NCBI GenBank assembly: GCA_052437175.1
Contig: JBQVOK010000002.1
Span: forward strand, 124,001-188,000
Reading direction: 5' to 3'
Length of the DNA stretch: 64,000 nucleotides
DNA from: JACVCJ01 sp052437175
GTDB lineage: Bacteria > Bacteroidota > Bacteroidia > CAIKAF01
Under the pieces are notes generated by a model that made no database searches, was not told where the DNA came from, and saw nothing but the letters and a program-made list of their open reading frames with translations. The translations under genes and the position numbers were made by a program. Below, one piece after another: positions 1-7,759 of the stretch (positions are counted from its first letter, which is position 1; every line of letters starts with the position of its first letter).

Positions 1-132
1 GGTGTAGACATTAAAGTGGTACGCAACCTGCGCATCGGCCTGTTCGGTAATTTTTACGTACTGCCTACCTACGATTTCAGCAATGTGGCTGTGGGCGGCG
101 GCGGCGGACTGCGTATTACCGGTATACTCTGA
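1..132 (+). CDS. C-terminal end of an outer-membrane protein (partial)
   Basis: The window opens inside a reading frame that runs without a stop for 43 codons and ends with TGA at 130-132. The visible peptide alternates hydrophobic and polar residues (for example RNLRIGLFGNFYVLPTYDF) and has a short glycine run before GLRITGIL, which looks like the last strands of a beta-barrel or porin-like outer-membrane protein. The start and most of the protein lie outside the window, so the family cannot be named. The glycine run is coded by GGC repeats and is simply a hinge or turn. Confidence 0.5.
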   Translation, partial: GVDIKVVRNLRIGLFGNFYVLPTYDFSNVAVGGGGGLRITGIL

Positions 133-208
133 GTTTAAAATATCTTTAACGACGGCACAGCCCGAGCCTGTTCCTTTTCCGGCGGATTCCCCGTACTTTT
201 GTTCCGTT

Positions 209-1399
209 GTGGAACAGGTACCATCTTCTTCGCACGTTTTCCGGCAGGACTATACGCCCCGCAAAAGACGTATACGCATCGCCGTTTCGGTCTTCTTCTT
301 CGGCATGGGTCTCTGTTTTGCCTCCTGGGCCAGCCGTATCCCCGATATAAAGAACACCCTGCAACTGAGTGATGCCGCCCTGGGCACCCTGCTTTTTGCC
401 CTGCCCCTGGGTCAGCTGCTCATTATGCCTTTCTCGGGCAAACTGGTCACCCGTTTTGGCAGTCAGAAAGTACTGATCACCGCCCTTTGCCTGTATGCCC
501 TTTCGCTCACGAATATGGGCCTGGCGCGCGAACCCTGGCAGCTGGCACTTTCCCTGATGTTGTTCGGCCTCTTCAGCAACCTGAGCAATATTGCCGTAAA
601 TACACAGGGCGTGTATGCCGAAGAACTCTATGGCCGCGCTATTATGACCGGTTTTCACGGCGTATGGAGCCTGGCAGGCTTTACCGGTGCGCTTACCGGA
701 CTGATGATGAGTAACCTGGATGTGTCGCCTTACGTACATTTCTGGATCGTGACCGCATTCGTGGGTCTGCTGATCCTCCTGAATTTCCGTTCCCTGATCG
801 CGGTGGAGAACGTTCCCATACCCAAAGCGGAGAAAAAGAGCCGCTTCCGCAAACCCGACGGCGCACTGCTCAGCCTGGGCATTGTAGGCTTTTGCAGTAT
901 GGCCGCCGAAGGAGCTATGTTCGACTGGAGCGGGGTATATTTCCAGGACGTGGTAAAAGCACCGGAATCGCTCGTAATTTTAGGATATACATCGTTCATG
1001 ATCATGATGGCTTCCGGCCGTTTCATCGGGGATTTCCTCATCAACCGTATCGGCCGCAAACGCCTGATGCAGACCGGGGGCATACTGATCTCCGCCGGGC
1101 TTTTCCTTTCGGTATTCCTGCCCTTCCTGGTGCCTTCGGTCATCGCCTTTATGCTGGTGGGACTGGGCGTTTCCACCATTGTACCCATTGTGTACAGCCT
1201 GGCCGGTAAAAATAAGACCGTAGCTCCGGGCGAGGCCCTGACCATCGTGTCCAGCGTAAGTTTCCTGGGCTTCCTGCTGGGTCCGCCCTTTATCGGTTAT
1301 ATTGCCGAATTGTGGAGCCTGCGGATATCCTTCGCCTGCATAGGCATTTTTGGTATATGCATTACCCTGCTGGTGGCGCGTATGCGGAATATTTCCTGA
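209..1399 (+). CDS. MFS transporter, YbjJ-like
   Basis: A major facilitator superfamily permease of about 396 residues with roughly twelve hydrophobic segments, in the inner membrane. The N-terminal half reads FFFGMGLCFASWASRIPDIK, followed by LGTLLFALPLGQLL and a GKLVTRFGSQKVL loop that corresponds to the MFS loop 2-3 signature. The IPDIK and 'GFHGVWSLAGFTGAL' stretches resemble the YbjJ/fucose-permease-like branch; the substrate cannot be read from sequence. The start is uncertain: the frame is open back to an ATG at 83, but that would overlap the previous gene by 50 bases. The first in-frame start after the upstream stop is GTG at 209, and the next ATG (305) falls inside the first membrane helix. 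Confidence 0.8.
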   Translation: MEQVPSSSHVFRQDYTPRKRRIRIAVSVFFFGMGLCFASWASRIPDIKNTLQLSDAALGTLLFALPLGQLLIMPFSGKLVTRFGSQKVLITALCLYALSLTNMGLAREPWQLALSLMLFGLFSNLSNIAVNTQGVYAEELYGRAIMTGFHGVWSLAGFTGALTGLMMSNLDVSPYVHFWIVTAFVGLLILLNFRSLIAVENVPIPKAEKKSRFRKPDGALLSLGIVGFCSMAAEGAMFDWSGVYFQDVVKAPESLVILGYTSFMIMMASGRFIGDFLINRIGRKRLMQTGGILISAGLFLSVFLPFLVPSVIAFMLVGLGVSTIVPIVYSLAGKNKTVAPGEALTIVSSVSFLGFLLGPPFIGYIAELWSLRISFACIGIFGICITLLVARMRNIS

Positions 1400-1440
1400 A
1401 ATCAACCGGCTTTCGTATCTTTATACACTACTGTAAAATC

Positions 1441-2181
1441 ATGAAGATCATCAGCACAAAACCGGTCCTGGTGGCTGCGCTCGGCAGCTGCGAAAAAGCC
1501 TGGTCGGCAGAGGGTATGCAGGGTTTGCTCCACGAAGTGCAGGTACGCCTGCTCGAAGCCCGGGTAAAATTCCCGCTGCTCGAATTCGCCGCACGCCAGC
1601 TGGCCAGGCTGTTGCCCCTGGAGGAACACCTGCCCTTTTGCAAAGGTATTGCCGCACGGGGTAGCGAAGGGGGAAATGTGCTCATAGGCATCCTGCTGCA
1701 GGAAGGTCTCGAAAAACGTTACACAGCATCGCTGCAACAGGCTGCCGGCTTCATTGCACAGGGCAATGCCTGGTACGTATGCGATATCATCGGCGAACGG
1801 GTCTGGGGCGTGGCCCTGCTGCGCTACCCCGAAAAAACGCTGCCGGCCCTGCAGGAACTCAGCCTGCATCCGTCCGAACTGGTGCTGCGCTCTCTGGGCG
1901 CCGGGATCCATTATGCCGTTAAAAAAGGACTGCCTGCGGCCGAAGTAAAAACCGTTTTCGAATTGCTGCTTTCGCTGCGGAACAGCAAAAACCAGCAGGT
2001 AAAACAGGGCATCGGCTGGGCGGCCAAAACCTGTGCCCGCTTTCATCCGGAGATCATCGAATATTTTCGGGACGAGATCGAAGCCCCGAAAACACCCGCC
2101 TGGTTTCGTAAAAAGATACAGATCGGACTGGAACGCAACCATTATGCCACACGAGAAAAAAGTACGATCCATACTGAATAA
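1441..2181 (+). CDS. AlkD-like DNA alkylation repair protein (HEAT-repeat DNA glycosylase)
   Basis: A 246-residue all-helical protein of the DNA alkylation repair (AlkD/AlkC) superfamily. AlkD enzymes are HEAT-repeat glycosylases that remove bulky or cationic alkylated purines without base flipping. The peptide has regular amphipathic helices and the segment NAWYVCDIIGERVWG, where the W-x3-D spacing matches the tryptophan and aspartate that line the AlkD active site; a basic segment (WFRKKIQIGLERN) lies near the C-terminus. ATG at 1441 is chosen because earlier in-frame codons lie in the upstream transporter. Its last 38 bases overlap the next gene, a radical SAM lyase-type enzyme, so the two are almost certainly cotranslated. 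Family placement is fairly sure; activity is inferred. Confidence 0.72.
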   Translation: MKIISTKPVLVAALGSCEKAWSAEGMQGLLHEVQVRLLEARVKFPLLEFAARQLARLLPLEEHLPFCKGIAARGSEGGNVLIGILLQEGLEKRYTASLQQAAGFIAQGNAWYVCDIIGERVWGVALLRYPEKTLPALQELSLHPSELVLRSLGAGIHYAVKKGLPAAEVKTVFELLLSLRNSKNQQVKQGIGWAAKTCARFHPEIIEYFRDEIEAPKTPAWFRKKIQIGLERNHYATREKSTIHTE

Positions 2182-3034
2182 GACCCGGCGCCGCGATGCA
2201 TGGTTCCTGGACGATTACACCCTGAACCTGTACCAGGCCTGCTCCTTCAACTGCCTCTACTGCTATATTCGGGGCAGTAAGTACGGTCTGAACCTGGAAA
2301 ACAGCCTCAGGGTCAAGATCAATGCCATTGAGATACTGGAACGGCAGCTGGCCCTGCGGGCAAAAAAGGGCGAGTACGGCTTTATCGTACTTTCGTCCGT
2401 AACCGATCCCTACCTGCATGTCGAAAAACGATACGAACTCACCCGCAAAGCCCTGGAACTTATTTCCACGTATCGTTTCCCGGTACACATCATCACCAAA
2501 TCCGACCTCGTACTACGGGATATAGATATTTTAGACACCATTGACAAAAACGCCGTGCGCCCTGCCGGGCTTCCCCTGGACCGCGGCTGCATCGTTTCTT
2601 TTTCTTTTTCTACGATGGACGAAGAGGTTGCCTCCCTTTTCGAACCGGGGGCACCTCCGCCGCTCCTGCGCCTGCAGGCCCTGGAACAGCTGAGTGCGGC
2701 CGGGTTCCTGACCGGTATCAGCCTTATGCCCCTGCTGCCCTTCATCAGCGATACGGGCGAAAACCTGCATCAGATGTTCCGCCAGGCCCAAAAAGCGGGG
2801 GCCCGCTACCTGATGCCGGCTACGCTAAGCCTTTACGGTTCCGGCCGGGCCGACAGCAAAACCCTGGTACTGGAGGCCGTACGCAAGCGGTATCCGCAAC
2901 TGCTGCCCCGTTACGAGGCCTACTTTAAAGATTCCGGTGAAATGCCGGGCTTTTACCGGGACGCCTTCTACCGTAAAATGCAGGAGCTTTCCGTACAATA
3001 CGGCATTCCGGACCGTATCGTAAAAAGCGTATGA
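2144..3034 (+). CDS. SPL-family radical SAM protein
   Basis: A 296-residue radical SAM enzyme. The 4Fe-4S cysteine motif CSFNCLYCY gives C33, C37 and C40, the CxxxCxxC pattern, and is followed by a half TIM barrel (FIVLSSVTDPYLHVEK, then VHIITKSDLVLRDIDIL). The arrangement, with an N-terminal DDYTLNLYQACSFNC and an 'ITKS' strand, is typical of the spore-photoproduct-lyase-like (SplB/DUF1848-type) proteins found in many non-sporulating bacteria, whose substrate is mostly unknown. The ATG at 2144 lies inside the end of the AlkD-like gene (38-base overlap in another frame), which suggests translational coupling and a shared DNA-repair or nucleic-acid role. Confidence 0.8.
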   Translation: MPHEKKVRSILNKTRRRDAWFLDDYTLNLYQACSFNCLYCYIRGSKYGLNLENSLRVKINAIEILERQLALRAKKGEYGFIVLSSVTDPYLHVEKRYELTRKALELISTYRFPVHIITKSDLVLRDIDILDTIDKNAVRPAGLPLDRGCIVSFSFSTMDEEVASLFEPGAPPPLLRLQALEQLSAAGFLTGISLMPLLPFISDTGENLHQMFRQAQKAGARYLMPATLSLYGSGRADSKTLVLEAVRKRYPQLLPRYEAYFKDSGEMPGFYRDAFYRKMQELSVQYGIPDRIVKSV

Positions 3035-3051
3035 ACTGTGCCACCTTTTTC

Positions 3052-3059
3052 TATATTTG
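3052..3059 (+). promoter_or_regulatory. -7 promoter box (TATATTTG) of the Crp-type regulator
   Basis: TATATTTG matches the Bacteroidota -7 consensus TAnnTTTG exactly and ends seven bases before the ATG at 3067. No clear TTTG -33 box is visible at the usual distance, so this may be an activated or weak promoter. Confidence 0.45.
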
Positions 3060-3066
3060 AAATACG

Positions 3067-3663
3067 ATGGAAACTTTAACGGAAAAAGACCGCTTGCAAC
3101 AGTTCCTGCAGGCCGTTGCCGGTATCGACGAAACGGAGTTCAGCCGTTCGCGCGCGCTCTGGCAGCTGCGTACCTATAAAAAAGGCGAGTTCTATAACGA
3201 ATACAAGAACGTTTGTAAATACCTGGGTTTTATCCTGGATGGCGTTTTTCGTACCTATTATATCGACGGACGAACGGGCGATGAAAAAAACATGTTCTTT
3301 TATTCGCAACAGCAGTTCGTGGTATCTTTTAAAAGTTTCGTTACCCAGACACCCTGCAATTACTATACGCAGTCAATGACGGAATCGAGCATCCTGTACA
3401 TACATATCGAACAGCTGCAGCAGCTGTACCGAGAATCGCACCAGTGGGAACGCCTGGGCCGCCTCATAGCCGAAATGGCGTTCAACATTTCCATCGGGCG
3501 CACAGAGAGTTTCCTGTTCCAGAGCCCGGAAGAACGCTACCTCGAACTGATGCAGCAACACCCGGACATATTCAATGCCGTGCCTTCATACCACATAGCC
3601 TCCTACCTGGGCATACAGGGACCTTCACTGAGTCGTATACGAAAAAGAATTTCGGGCCGCTGA
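3067..3663 (+). CDS. Crp/Fnr-family transcriptional regulator
   Basis: A 198-residue regulator with an N-terminal cupin-like effector domain (LGFILDGVFRTYYID, EKNMFFYSQQQFVVSFKSF) and a C-terminal helix-turn-helix (VPSYHIASYLGIQGPSLSRI, then RKRIS). This size and layout are typical of the small Crp/Fnr-like regulators that are very numerous in Bacteroidota; they usually lack the cAMP-contact residues and have unknown effectors. The gene has its own -7 box just upstream. It is followed on the same strand by an alpha/beta hydrolase gene, with a perfect 14-bp palindrome in the 77-base gap. The regulator probably controls that hydrolase, though this is inferred from position only. Confidence 0.85.
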   Translation: METLTEKDRLQQFLQAVAGIDETEFSRSRALWQLRTYKKGEFYNEYKNVCKYLGFILDGVFRTYYIDGRTGDEKNMFFYSQQQFVVSFKSFVTQTPCNYYTQSMTESSILYIHIEQLQQLYRESHQWERLGRLIAEMAFNISIGRTESFLFQSPEERYLELMQQHPDIFNAVPSYHIASYLGIQGPSLSRIRKRISGR

Positions 3664-3670
3664 TACGATT

Positions 3671-3684
3671 TTAACCCGGGTTAA
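3671..3684 (+). promoter_or_regulatory. Perfect palindrome TTAACCCGGGTTAA, candidate operator
   Basis: A 14-bp sequence identical to its reverse complement, lying eight bases after the Crp-type regulator stop codon and just upstream of a -7-like box (GACCTTTG, 3707-3714) and the hydrolase ATG at 3741. Dimeric Crp/Fnr regulators bind such dyads, and the placement upstream of a promoter fits activation or repression of the hydrolase. It has no following T-tract, so it is not a terminator. Confidence 0.5.
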
Positions 3685-3740
3685 ACTTTTTGCGATGCGG
3701 GCGCCGGACCTTTGTGTCAGAAATTTAAATCGACGCAACA

Positions 3741-4538
3741 ATGAAAAACATCGCATCAAAAACCGTGGTATTTATTACCGGAGCTTTCGTAAGCAACAAA
3801 GGCTGGGACAACTGGAAAGCCTATTTTGAACAGAACGGCTACAAAACCCTGGCCCCCGCCTGGCCCCTGAAAGAGGGTGAACCCGCCGAACTGCGCCAGC
3901 GACACCTCGAGGGCAAGGACGGCAAACTGGCCGCACTGGGCCTTACCGAAGTGGTAGACCACTACGCCCGCATCATCGAAAATCTGCCCGAAAAACCCAT
4001 TCTCATCGGTCACTCCATGGGCGGACTCATTACACAGCTGCTGGTACAGCGCGGACTGGCCGAAGCCGCGGTGCTTATACATTCCGTAGCTCCGCAGGGT
4101 GTTCTCACTACGAAATTCTCCTTCTTTAAAGCTACCTGGGGGCCGCTGGGCTTCTTCTCTTCGGCTAAAAAGACTTTCCTGATGTCTTTTAAACAATGGC
4201 AGTATGCTTTTACGAACGGTATGGATCTGGAAACCCAGAAAAAAACCTATGAGGAGAACGTGATCCCCGAATCCCGTACCACCATGCGCCAGGGACTGGG
4301 CAAAGCCGCGCGTGTCGACTTTAAAAAGCCACACGCTCCCCTGCTGTTTGTTGCGGGAAGCATCGACCATATTATGCCCGCCGCCCTCAACCTTACCAAT
4401 TACAAAAAATACAAAAAGGGCAATCCGGGTTCAGTGACCGATTATAAAGAATTTCCTTCGAACAATCACTTTGTGCTGGGACTGCCCGACTGGCAGGATA
4501 CCGCTCAGTACATACGCAGCTGGATCGAAGGTAAATAA
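3741..4538 (+). CDS. Alpha/beta hydrolase
   Basis: A 265-residue cytoplasmic alpha/beta-hydrolase. The nucleophile elbow is IGHSMGGL (Ser92), the acid is probably Asp209 in AGSIDHIMP, and the histidine is His243 in SNNHFVLG. The order and spacing of Ser-Asp-His are standard for the fold. It has no signal peptide. An N-terminal strand (VVFITGAFVSNKGWDNW) replaces the usual HG oxyanion motif. The substrate is unknown. It follows a Crp-type regulator gene with a palindromic site between them and is closed by a strong hairpin at 4562-4598, so it is likely a single-gene regulated unit. Confidence 0.85.
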   Translation: MKNIASKTVVFITGAFVSNKGWDNWKAYFEQNGYKTLAPAWPLKEGEPAELRQRHLEGKDGKLAALGLTEVVDHYARIIENLPEKPILIGHSMGGLITQLLVQRGLAEAAVLIHSVAPQGVLTTKFSFFKATWGPLGFFSSAKKTFLMSFKQWQYAFTNGMDLETQKKTYEENVIPESRTTMRQGLGKAARVDFKKPHAPLLFVAGSIDHIMPAALNLTNYKKYKKGNPGSVTDYKEFPSNNHFVLGLPDWQDTAQYIRSWIEGK

Positions 4539-4561
4539 GACGCTCAACACTTTTATTGTTG

Positions 4562-4598
4562 CAAAAAGGGCGGATGCTTATGGCGTTCGTCCTTTTTG
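4562..4598 (+). terminator. Hairpin terminator after the hydrolase gene
   Basis: CAAAAAGGGCG (4562-4572) pairs with CGTCCTTTTTG (4588-4598) over 11 positions with one G-T wobble and a 15-base loop; a short TACTTTTAT tract follows. It lies 24 bases after the hydrolase stop. Confidence 0.6.
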
Positions 4599-4664
4599 TA
4601 CTTTTATACCGCCCGCCGGGTTCGGCATTTACAAAGAACGTATTCTTTTTATTCCTTTCTGATT

Positions 4665-5876
4665 ATGGAAACCTACGTTATTTATTCGCATTTTTTTGAT
4701 TTCGACGCGCTGGTATCGCTGGTTCGTAGTGCTTTTCCCAAAGCAGAGATACAAACCAGCAGTCCGGACGAGGATGGGTTCCGCACCCTGTCCGTAGCAA
4801 TCAAAAACGGCTTTTTCGGCAGCAGTAAAAAGCTGGAGCTGCATTACCGTCAGCGCCATAAACCGTCTTACCACCTGCAGAATGCCGATTGTCCCACCAG
4901 CCTGCAGTTAGCCGGCATGTACCGTTTTGTGGACTCGTTGCCCGCACAGGACGAAGAACGGAAGGCACGCCTGCTGCGCAAGATCGAGACCATCAATTCG
5001 GAATGTGTACTGCGCGCCGAAGACTGGGACCGGGATTTCCGGGAACTGCTGATGCGCATCAGCGGAGAGAACCAGGCCTTTATCTTTGTCAATCCCGGGC
5101 AGTCGGAAAGCGCATCCGGGGTACAACATTTTATGGATTCCTCCCTGAAGCTGATCCTGGACCTGGAGGGTCGCTCCGCAGACGGTGATGTGATGCTGGA
5201 AATACTTTCCTCCCTTTTCGACGAAAATACCACCTCAACCCCTGCCCAGGAAGAACGCAAAGCCCGTTCCATAGCCATCCTGCAACAAAAAGGCATTCCC
5301 GTCATGGAAAAACTGCCCTGCGTTCCGGATGAAAATGTAGTACAGCTACGTTCCCGGCAGGAAGTCATTGAACGCCTGTACGCCCTTATGCTGATGGCTC
5401 TGAAAGGGGAAGGACTGGAACAGGAGATCCTGGAAGAACAGCGTGCCCGTTTTCGGATAGATAAACTTTCTCCCGTAGAAGAAAGCCTGTATCCTAAAAC
5501 AATACTCAACGATGAAGAACGGGCCCTGCTTACCTGGCGGTATGAAGCGGCCGACCTGCTGTTCTGGGTCCTGGGTCTGAAAGAAAACCCCCTGTATCCC
5601 TCCCGCATCTGTAATGTAGAAGGACTGGCCTCCCTGTTGCTCAGCATGTCGCGCGAAGAACTGGAAGCAAAGGCGCAACTCCGCAGTAAAAGCGAGGTCC
5701 TCGACGAGCTCGATCTCATCTACCGCATGCACTGGGCCTGCGTAAATGCCCGCATCAAAGGACAGGAAACACCCGGCGACCTGGATGCCGGCATTGTATA
5801 CGAACGGCATTATGTACTCAACTGGCTTACATTATACCTCGGGCAGGACTGGGATGATGTACAGACACATACATAG
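4665..5876 (+). CDS. DUF4272-containing protein
   Basis: A 403-residue soluble protein of unknown function. The C-terminal half (about residues 220-400) has the DUF4272 pattern: a RS-QEV-ERLYALMLMALKGE helix, EERALLTWRYEAADLLFWVLG, then NVEGLASLLL and a terminal VYERHYVLNWL. The N-terminal half (FFDFDALVSLVRSAFPKAEI onwards) is a separate alpha/beta region seen in the long Bacteroidota versions of this family. No signal peptide or membrane segment is present. ATG at 4665 is chosen because the frame before it runs through the preceding terminator. Nothing nearby points to its role. Confidence 0.75.
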   Translation: METYVIYSHFFDFDALVSLVRSAFPKAEIQTSSPDEDGFRTLSVAIKNGFFGSSKKLELHYRQRHKPSYHLQNADCPTSLQLAGMYRFVDSLPAQDEERKARLLRKIETINSECVLRAEDWDRDFRELLMRISGENQAFIFVNPGQSESASGVQHFMDSSLKLILDLEGRSADGDVMLEILSSLFDENTTSTPAQEERKARSIAILQQKGIPVMEKLPCVPDENVVQLRSRQEVIERLYALMLMALKGEGLEQEILEEQRARFRIDKLSPVEESLYPKTILNDEERALLTWRYEAADLLFWVLGLKENPLYPSRICNVEGLASLLLSMSREELEAKAQLRSKSEVLDELDLIYRMHWACVNARIKGQETPGDLDAGIVYERHYVLNWLTLYLGQDWDDVQTHT

Positions 5877-5907
5877 ACTGCATACTAAATATTCCATAAA
5901 AACGTTG

Positions 5908-5915
5908 TATATTTA
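5908..5915 (+). promoter_or_regulatory. -7-like box (TATATTTA)
   Basis: TATATTTA differs from TAnnTTTG only in the last base and lies 42 bases before the ATG of the small membrane protein at 5958. The same TTGTATATTT string recurs before queE (13326) and before the MbnP gene (37368). Confidence 0.3.
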
Positions 5916-5957
5916 CAGTCAGGCCGATAACGGTGTCGGTCTGTAAAATCTACATGT

Positions 5958-6338
5958 ATGTTCCGTATCCGGCACCGAATCCACGAACTTATACTTCTTG
6001 CGGCCTCTGTAGCCTATATACTGATCGACCGCAATACACACTTCCTGGTATTGGGTCTGGCGGCTCTGCTGGCCTTTCAGTTCCTGTTCCAGAACCGCAT
6101 TACCGGGCTTACCATCGGTGGCAGTCTCATGATCGGGGCCGTGTGGCTGCTGATCGCGGCCGTTTCGGAGTTCTCCGAAATGCCCTCCCCCGGTAACCGT
6201 GCTATGGAACGCCTGGCCGGAGGCGTGCTCATTTTCCTGGTCAGCTCTACCCTATCGGTACAGATGTTGTCCAAATACATGCATCACCCTGCAGACACAC
6301 AGGCGGAACAGGACGACGATTTTCAGCCCCGTTCCTGA
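5958..6338 (+). CDS. Small integral membrane protein, unknown
   Basis: A 126-residue protein with four hydrophobic segments: LILLAASVAYILID, LVLGLAALLAFQFLF, GGSLMIGAVWLLIAAV and GGVLIFLVSSTLSVQML. The N-terminus is basic (MFRIRHRIHE) and the C-terminal tail is acidic and soluble (QAEQDDDFQPRS). I do not recognise a family. It stands alone between a DUF4272 gene and an esterase lipoprotein, about 80 bases from the former. The composition and codon use match its neighbours, so it looks like a real gene rather than a chance frame. Confidence 0.65.
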   Translation: MFRIRHRIHELILLAASVAYILIDRNTHFLVLGLAALLAFQFLFQNRITGLTIGGSLMIGAVWLLIAAVSEFSEMPSPGNRAMERLAGGVLIFLVSSTLSVQMLSKYMHHPADTQAEQDDDFQPRS

Positions 6339-6411
6339 GTTTATTGAAATTAAGCGTATTATTGCAGCCCGTCACGATGTGGCCTGTATGAATGTGAAAA
6401 AAAATGTGTCA

Positions 6412-7251
6412 ATGAAAAAGCTCTTTTTGCCCCTTGTACTGCTTTGCTTCATCACTTCCTGCGTTAAGGAAGAAAATCTGAACCCCACGCAGAAGCAGAC
6501 CCTGTATTCCGTTTCGTACGGCAACCACGAGCGCAACAAACTCGACATTACCTTACCTGCAAACCGCAATACGCAAACACCCGTGGTGATCTTTATCCAT
6601 GGCGGGGCCTGGGTTTCGGGCGACCGCAACGTATTTCTCGGCGAACTGGACCAGTATGCCCAGCAGGGGATCGCCTGTGCCACCATTAATTACCGCTACG
6701 CTTCCCCGCAGGACAATGTAACGCATACCGAAGTAGCCGGCGATGTGAAAAAAGCCGTAGACTTTATCGCTTCCAAATCGCAGACCTGGCAGGTTTCACC
6801 CAACCGTTTCGGGCTGGTGGGACACAGTGCCGGCGGACATCTTTCGCTCATCGCTTCCTATGCCCTGAACGACGGCAAGATCAAAGCCTGCGCTTCCTGG
6901 GCCGGACCGGTCGATTTTACGGATAACGATCAGCTGGCCATCAACGGAGTGCCGGCGCTTTTCCAGGTATATATGGGCCGTCCCCTGCAATCCGCCGCCG
7001 ATTCAGCCGCTTACCGGGCCGCATCGCCATACTGGACGGCTACGGCCCAATCGGTCCCTACCCTGTTGATGTATGGCACCAACGACGAACTGGTGCCCTA
7101 TTCCACCGGGCTTAAAATGCAGGCTCTACTGCAAAACCTGGGCGTAACACACCAGTTCCATACCCAGCAGGGCGCACAGCACAGCTGGGGCGGCACACAC
7201 CTGAACGATGCACGTACGCTTACCCTGCAGTGGTTCCAGCAACATCTATAG
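6412..7251 (+). CDS. Alpha/beta-hydrolase lipoprotein, carboxylesterase-like
   Basis: A 279-residue esterase of the hormone-sensitive-lipase/BD-FAE type anchored as a lipoprotein. The start MKKLFLPLVLLCFITSC places the lipidated cysteine at residue 17, which fixes the ATG at 6412 rather than the one at 6388. The oxyanion motif is HGGAW (63-67), the nucleophile elbow GHSAGG holds Ser139, and the acid and base are in YGTNDELVPY and GAQHSWGG. Enzymes of this shape hydrolyse acetyl or feruloyl esters on polysaccharides or small esters; the substrate here is unknown. It would sit on the periplasmic side of a membrane. Confidence 0.83.
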   Translation: MKKLFLPLVLLCFITSCVKEENLNPTQKQTLYSVSYGNHERNKLDITLPANRNTQTPVVIFIHGGAWVSGDRNVFLGELDQYAQQGIACATINYRYASPQDNVTHTEVAGDVKKAVDFIASKSQTWQVSPNRFGLVGHSAGGHLSLIASYALNDGKIKACASWAGPVDFTDNDQLAINGVPALFQVYMGRPLQSAADSAAYRAASPYWTATAQSVPTLLMYGTNDELVPYSTGLKMQALLQNLGVTHQFHTQQGAQHSWGGTHLNDARTLTLQWFQQHL

Positions 7252-7292
7252 ACATATAAGCTTAAAATATAGCGCCTGAACGAGCGAGACGT

Positions 7293-7300
7293 TACCTTTG
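7293..7300 (+). promoter_or_regulatory. -7 promoter box (TACCTTTG) of the VOC gene
   Basis: An exact TAnnTTTG match ending 12 bases before the ATG at 7313. No TTTG box is seen at the -33 position. Confidence 0.5.
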
Positions 7301-7312
7301 TAAAAAAAGAAC

Positions 7313-7702
7313 ATGCGTCTCAACCAGGTAACCGTACCGGTATCCGATGTGGAAACATCCATTACTTTTTACGAAACACTGGGCCTGCAACTCATTGTAA
7401 AAGCCCTGCCCCATTATGCCCGCTTTGTATGCCCTGATGGCGAAGCTACATTTTCGCTGCACCAGAGCGATGCATTGCCCGCGGGAGAAGGTATATGGGT
7501 CTATTTCGAAACAGAAAAATTAGACAATTTTGTACAAAAACTAACGAATCTTGGTATACAGTTCGATGAACTACCCGAAGATAAGCCCTGGCTCTGGCGG
7601 GAAGCGCGTTTGCGGGACCCGGACAACAACCGTATCATCCTGTATTATGCCGGGGAGAACCGCCTGGATCCGCCCTGGAAAATTAAAACAGAAAACGCCT
7701 GA
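7313..7702 (+). CDS. VOC-family protein (glyoxalase/bleomycin-resistance fold)
   Basis: A 129-residue vicinal-oxygen-chelate protein with two beta-alpha-beta-beta-beta units. The first begins RLNQVTVPVSDVETSITFYETLGLQ, the second WVYFETEKLDNFVQKLTNLG and ends ARLRDPDNNRIILYYAGE, the usual family ending with a DPDGN-like motif. The first metal-binding histidine position is occupied by Asn or Gln, so metal binding is not assured. It may be an isomerase, dioxygenase-like or binding protein. It is preceded by an exact -7 box and followed after 57 bases by the NYN gene. Confidence 0.8.
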   Translation: MRLNQVTVPVSDVETSITFYETLGLQLIVKALPHYARFVCPDGEATFSLHQSDALPAGEGIWVYFETEKLDNFVQKLTNLGIQFDELPEDKPWLWREARLRDPDNNRIILYYAGENRLDPPWKIKTENA

Positions 7703-7709
7703 TTTAATG

Positions 7710-7717
7710 TATCTTTG
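7710..7717 (+). promoter_or_regulatory. -7 promoter box (TATCTTTG) of the NYN gene
   Basis: An exact TAnnTTTG match eight bases after the VOC stop codon. The TTG inside it (7715) can be misread as a start codon in frame with the NYN protein; the first ATG is at 7760. Confidence 0.5.
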
Positions 7718-7759
7718 AAAAAACCGTTACTGAAAACGGTATTCATAACAAAAAGTAAC

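Noticed and set aside
106..120. A GGC repeat near the start of the window as a microsatellite
   Set aside because: It is a short run of glycine codons within a coding frame.
83..208. Upstream extension of the MFS transporter to the ATG at 83
   Set aside because: It would overlap the previous coding end by 50 bases and add residues unlike a transporter N-terminus.
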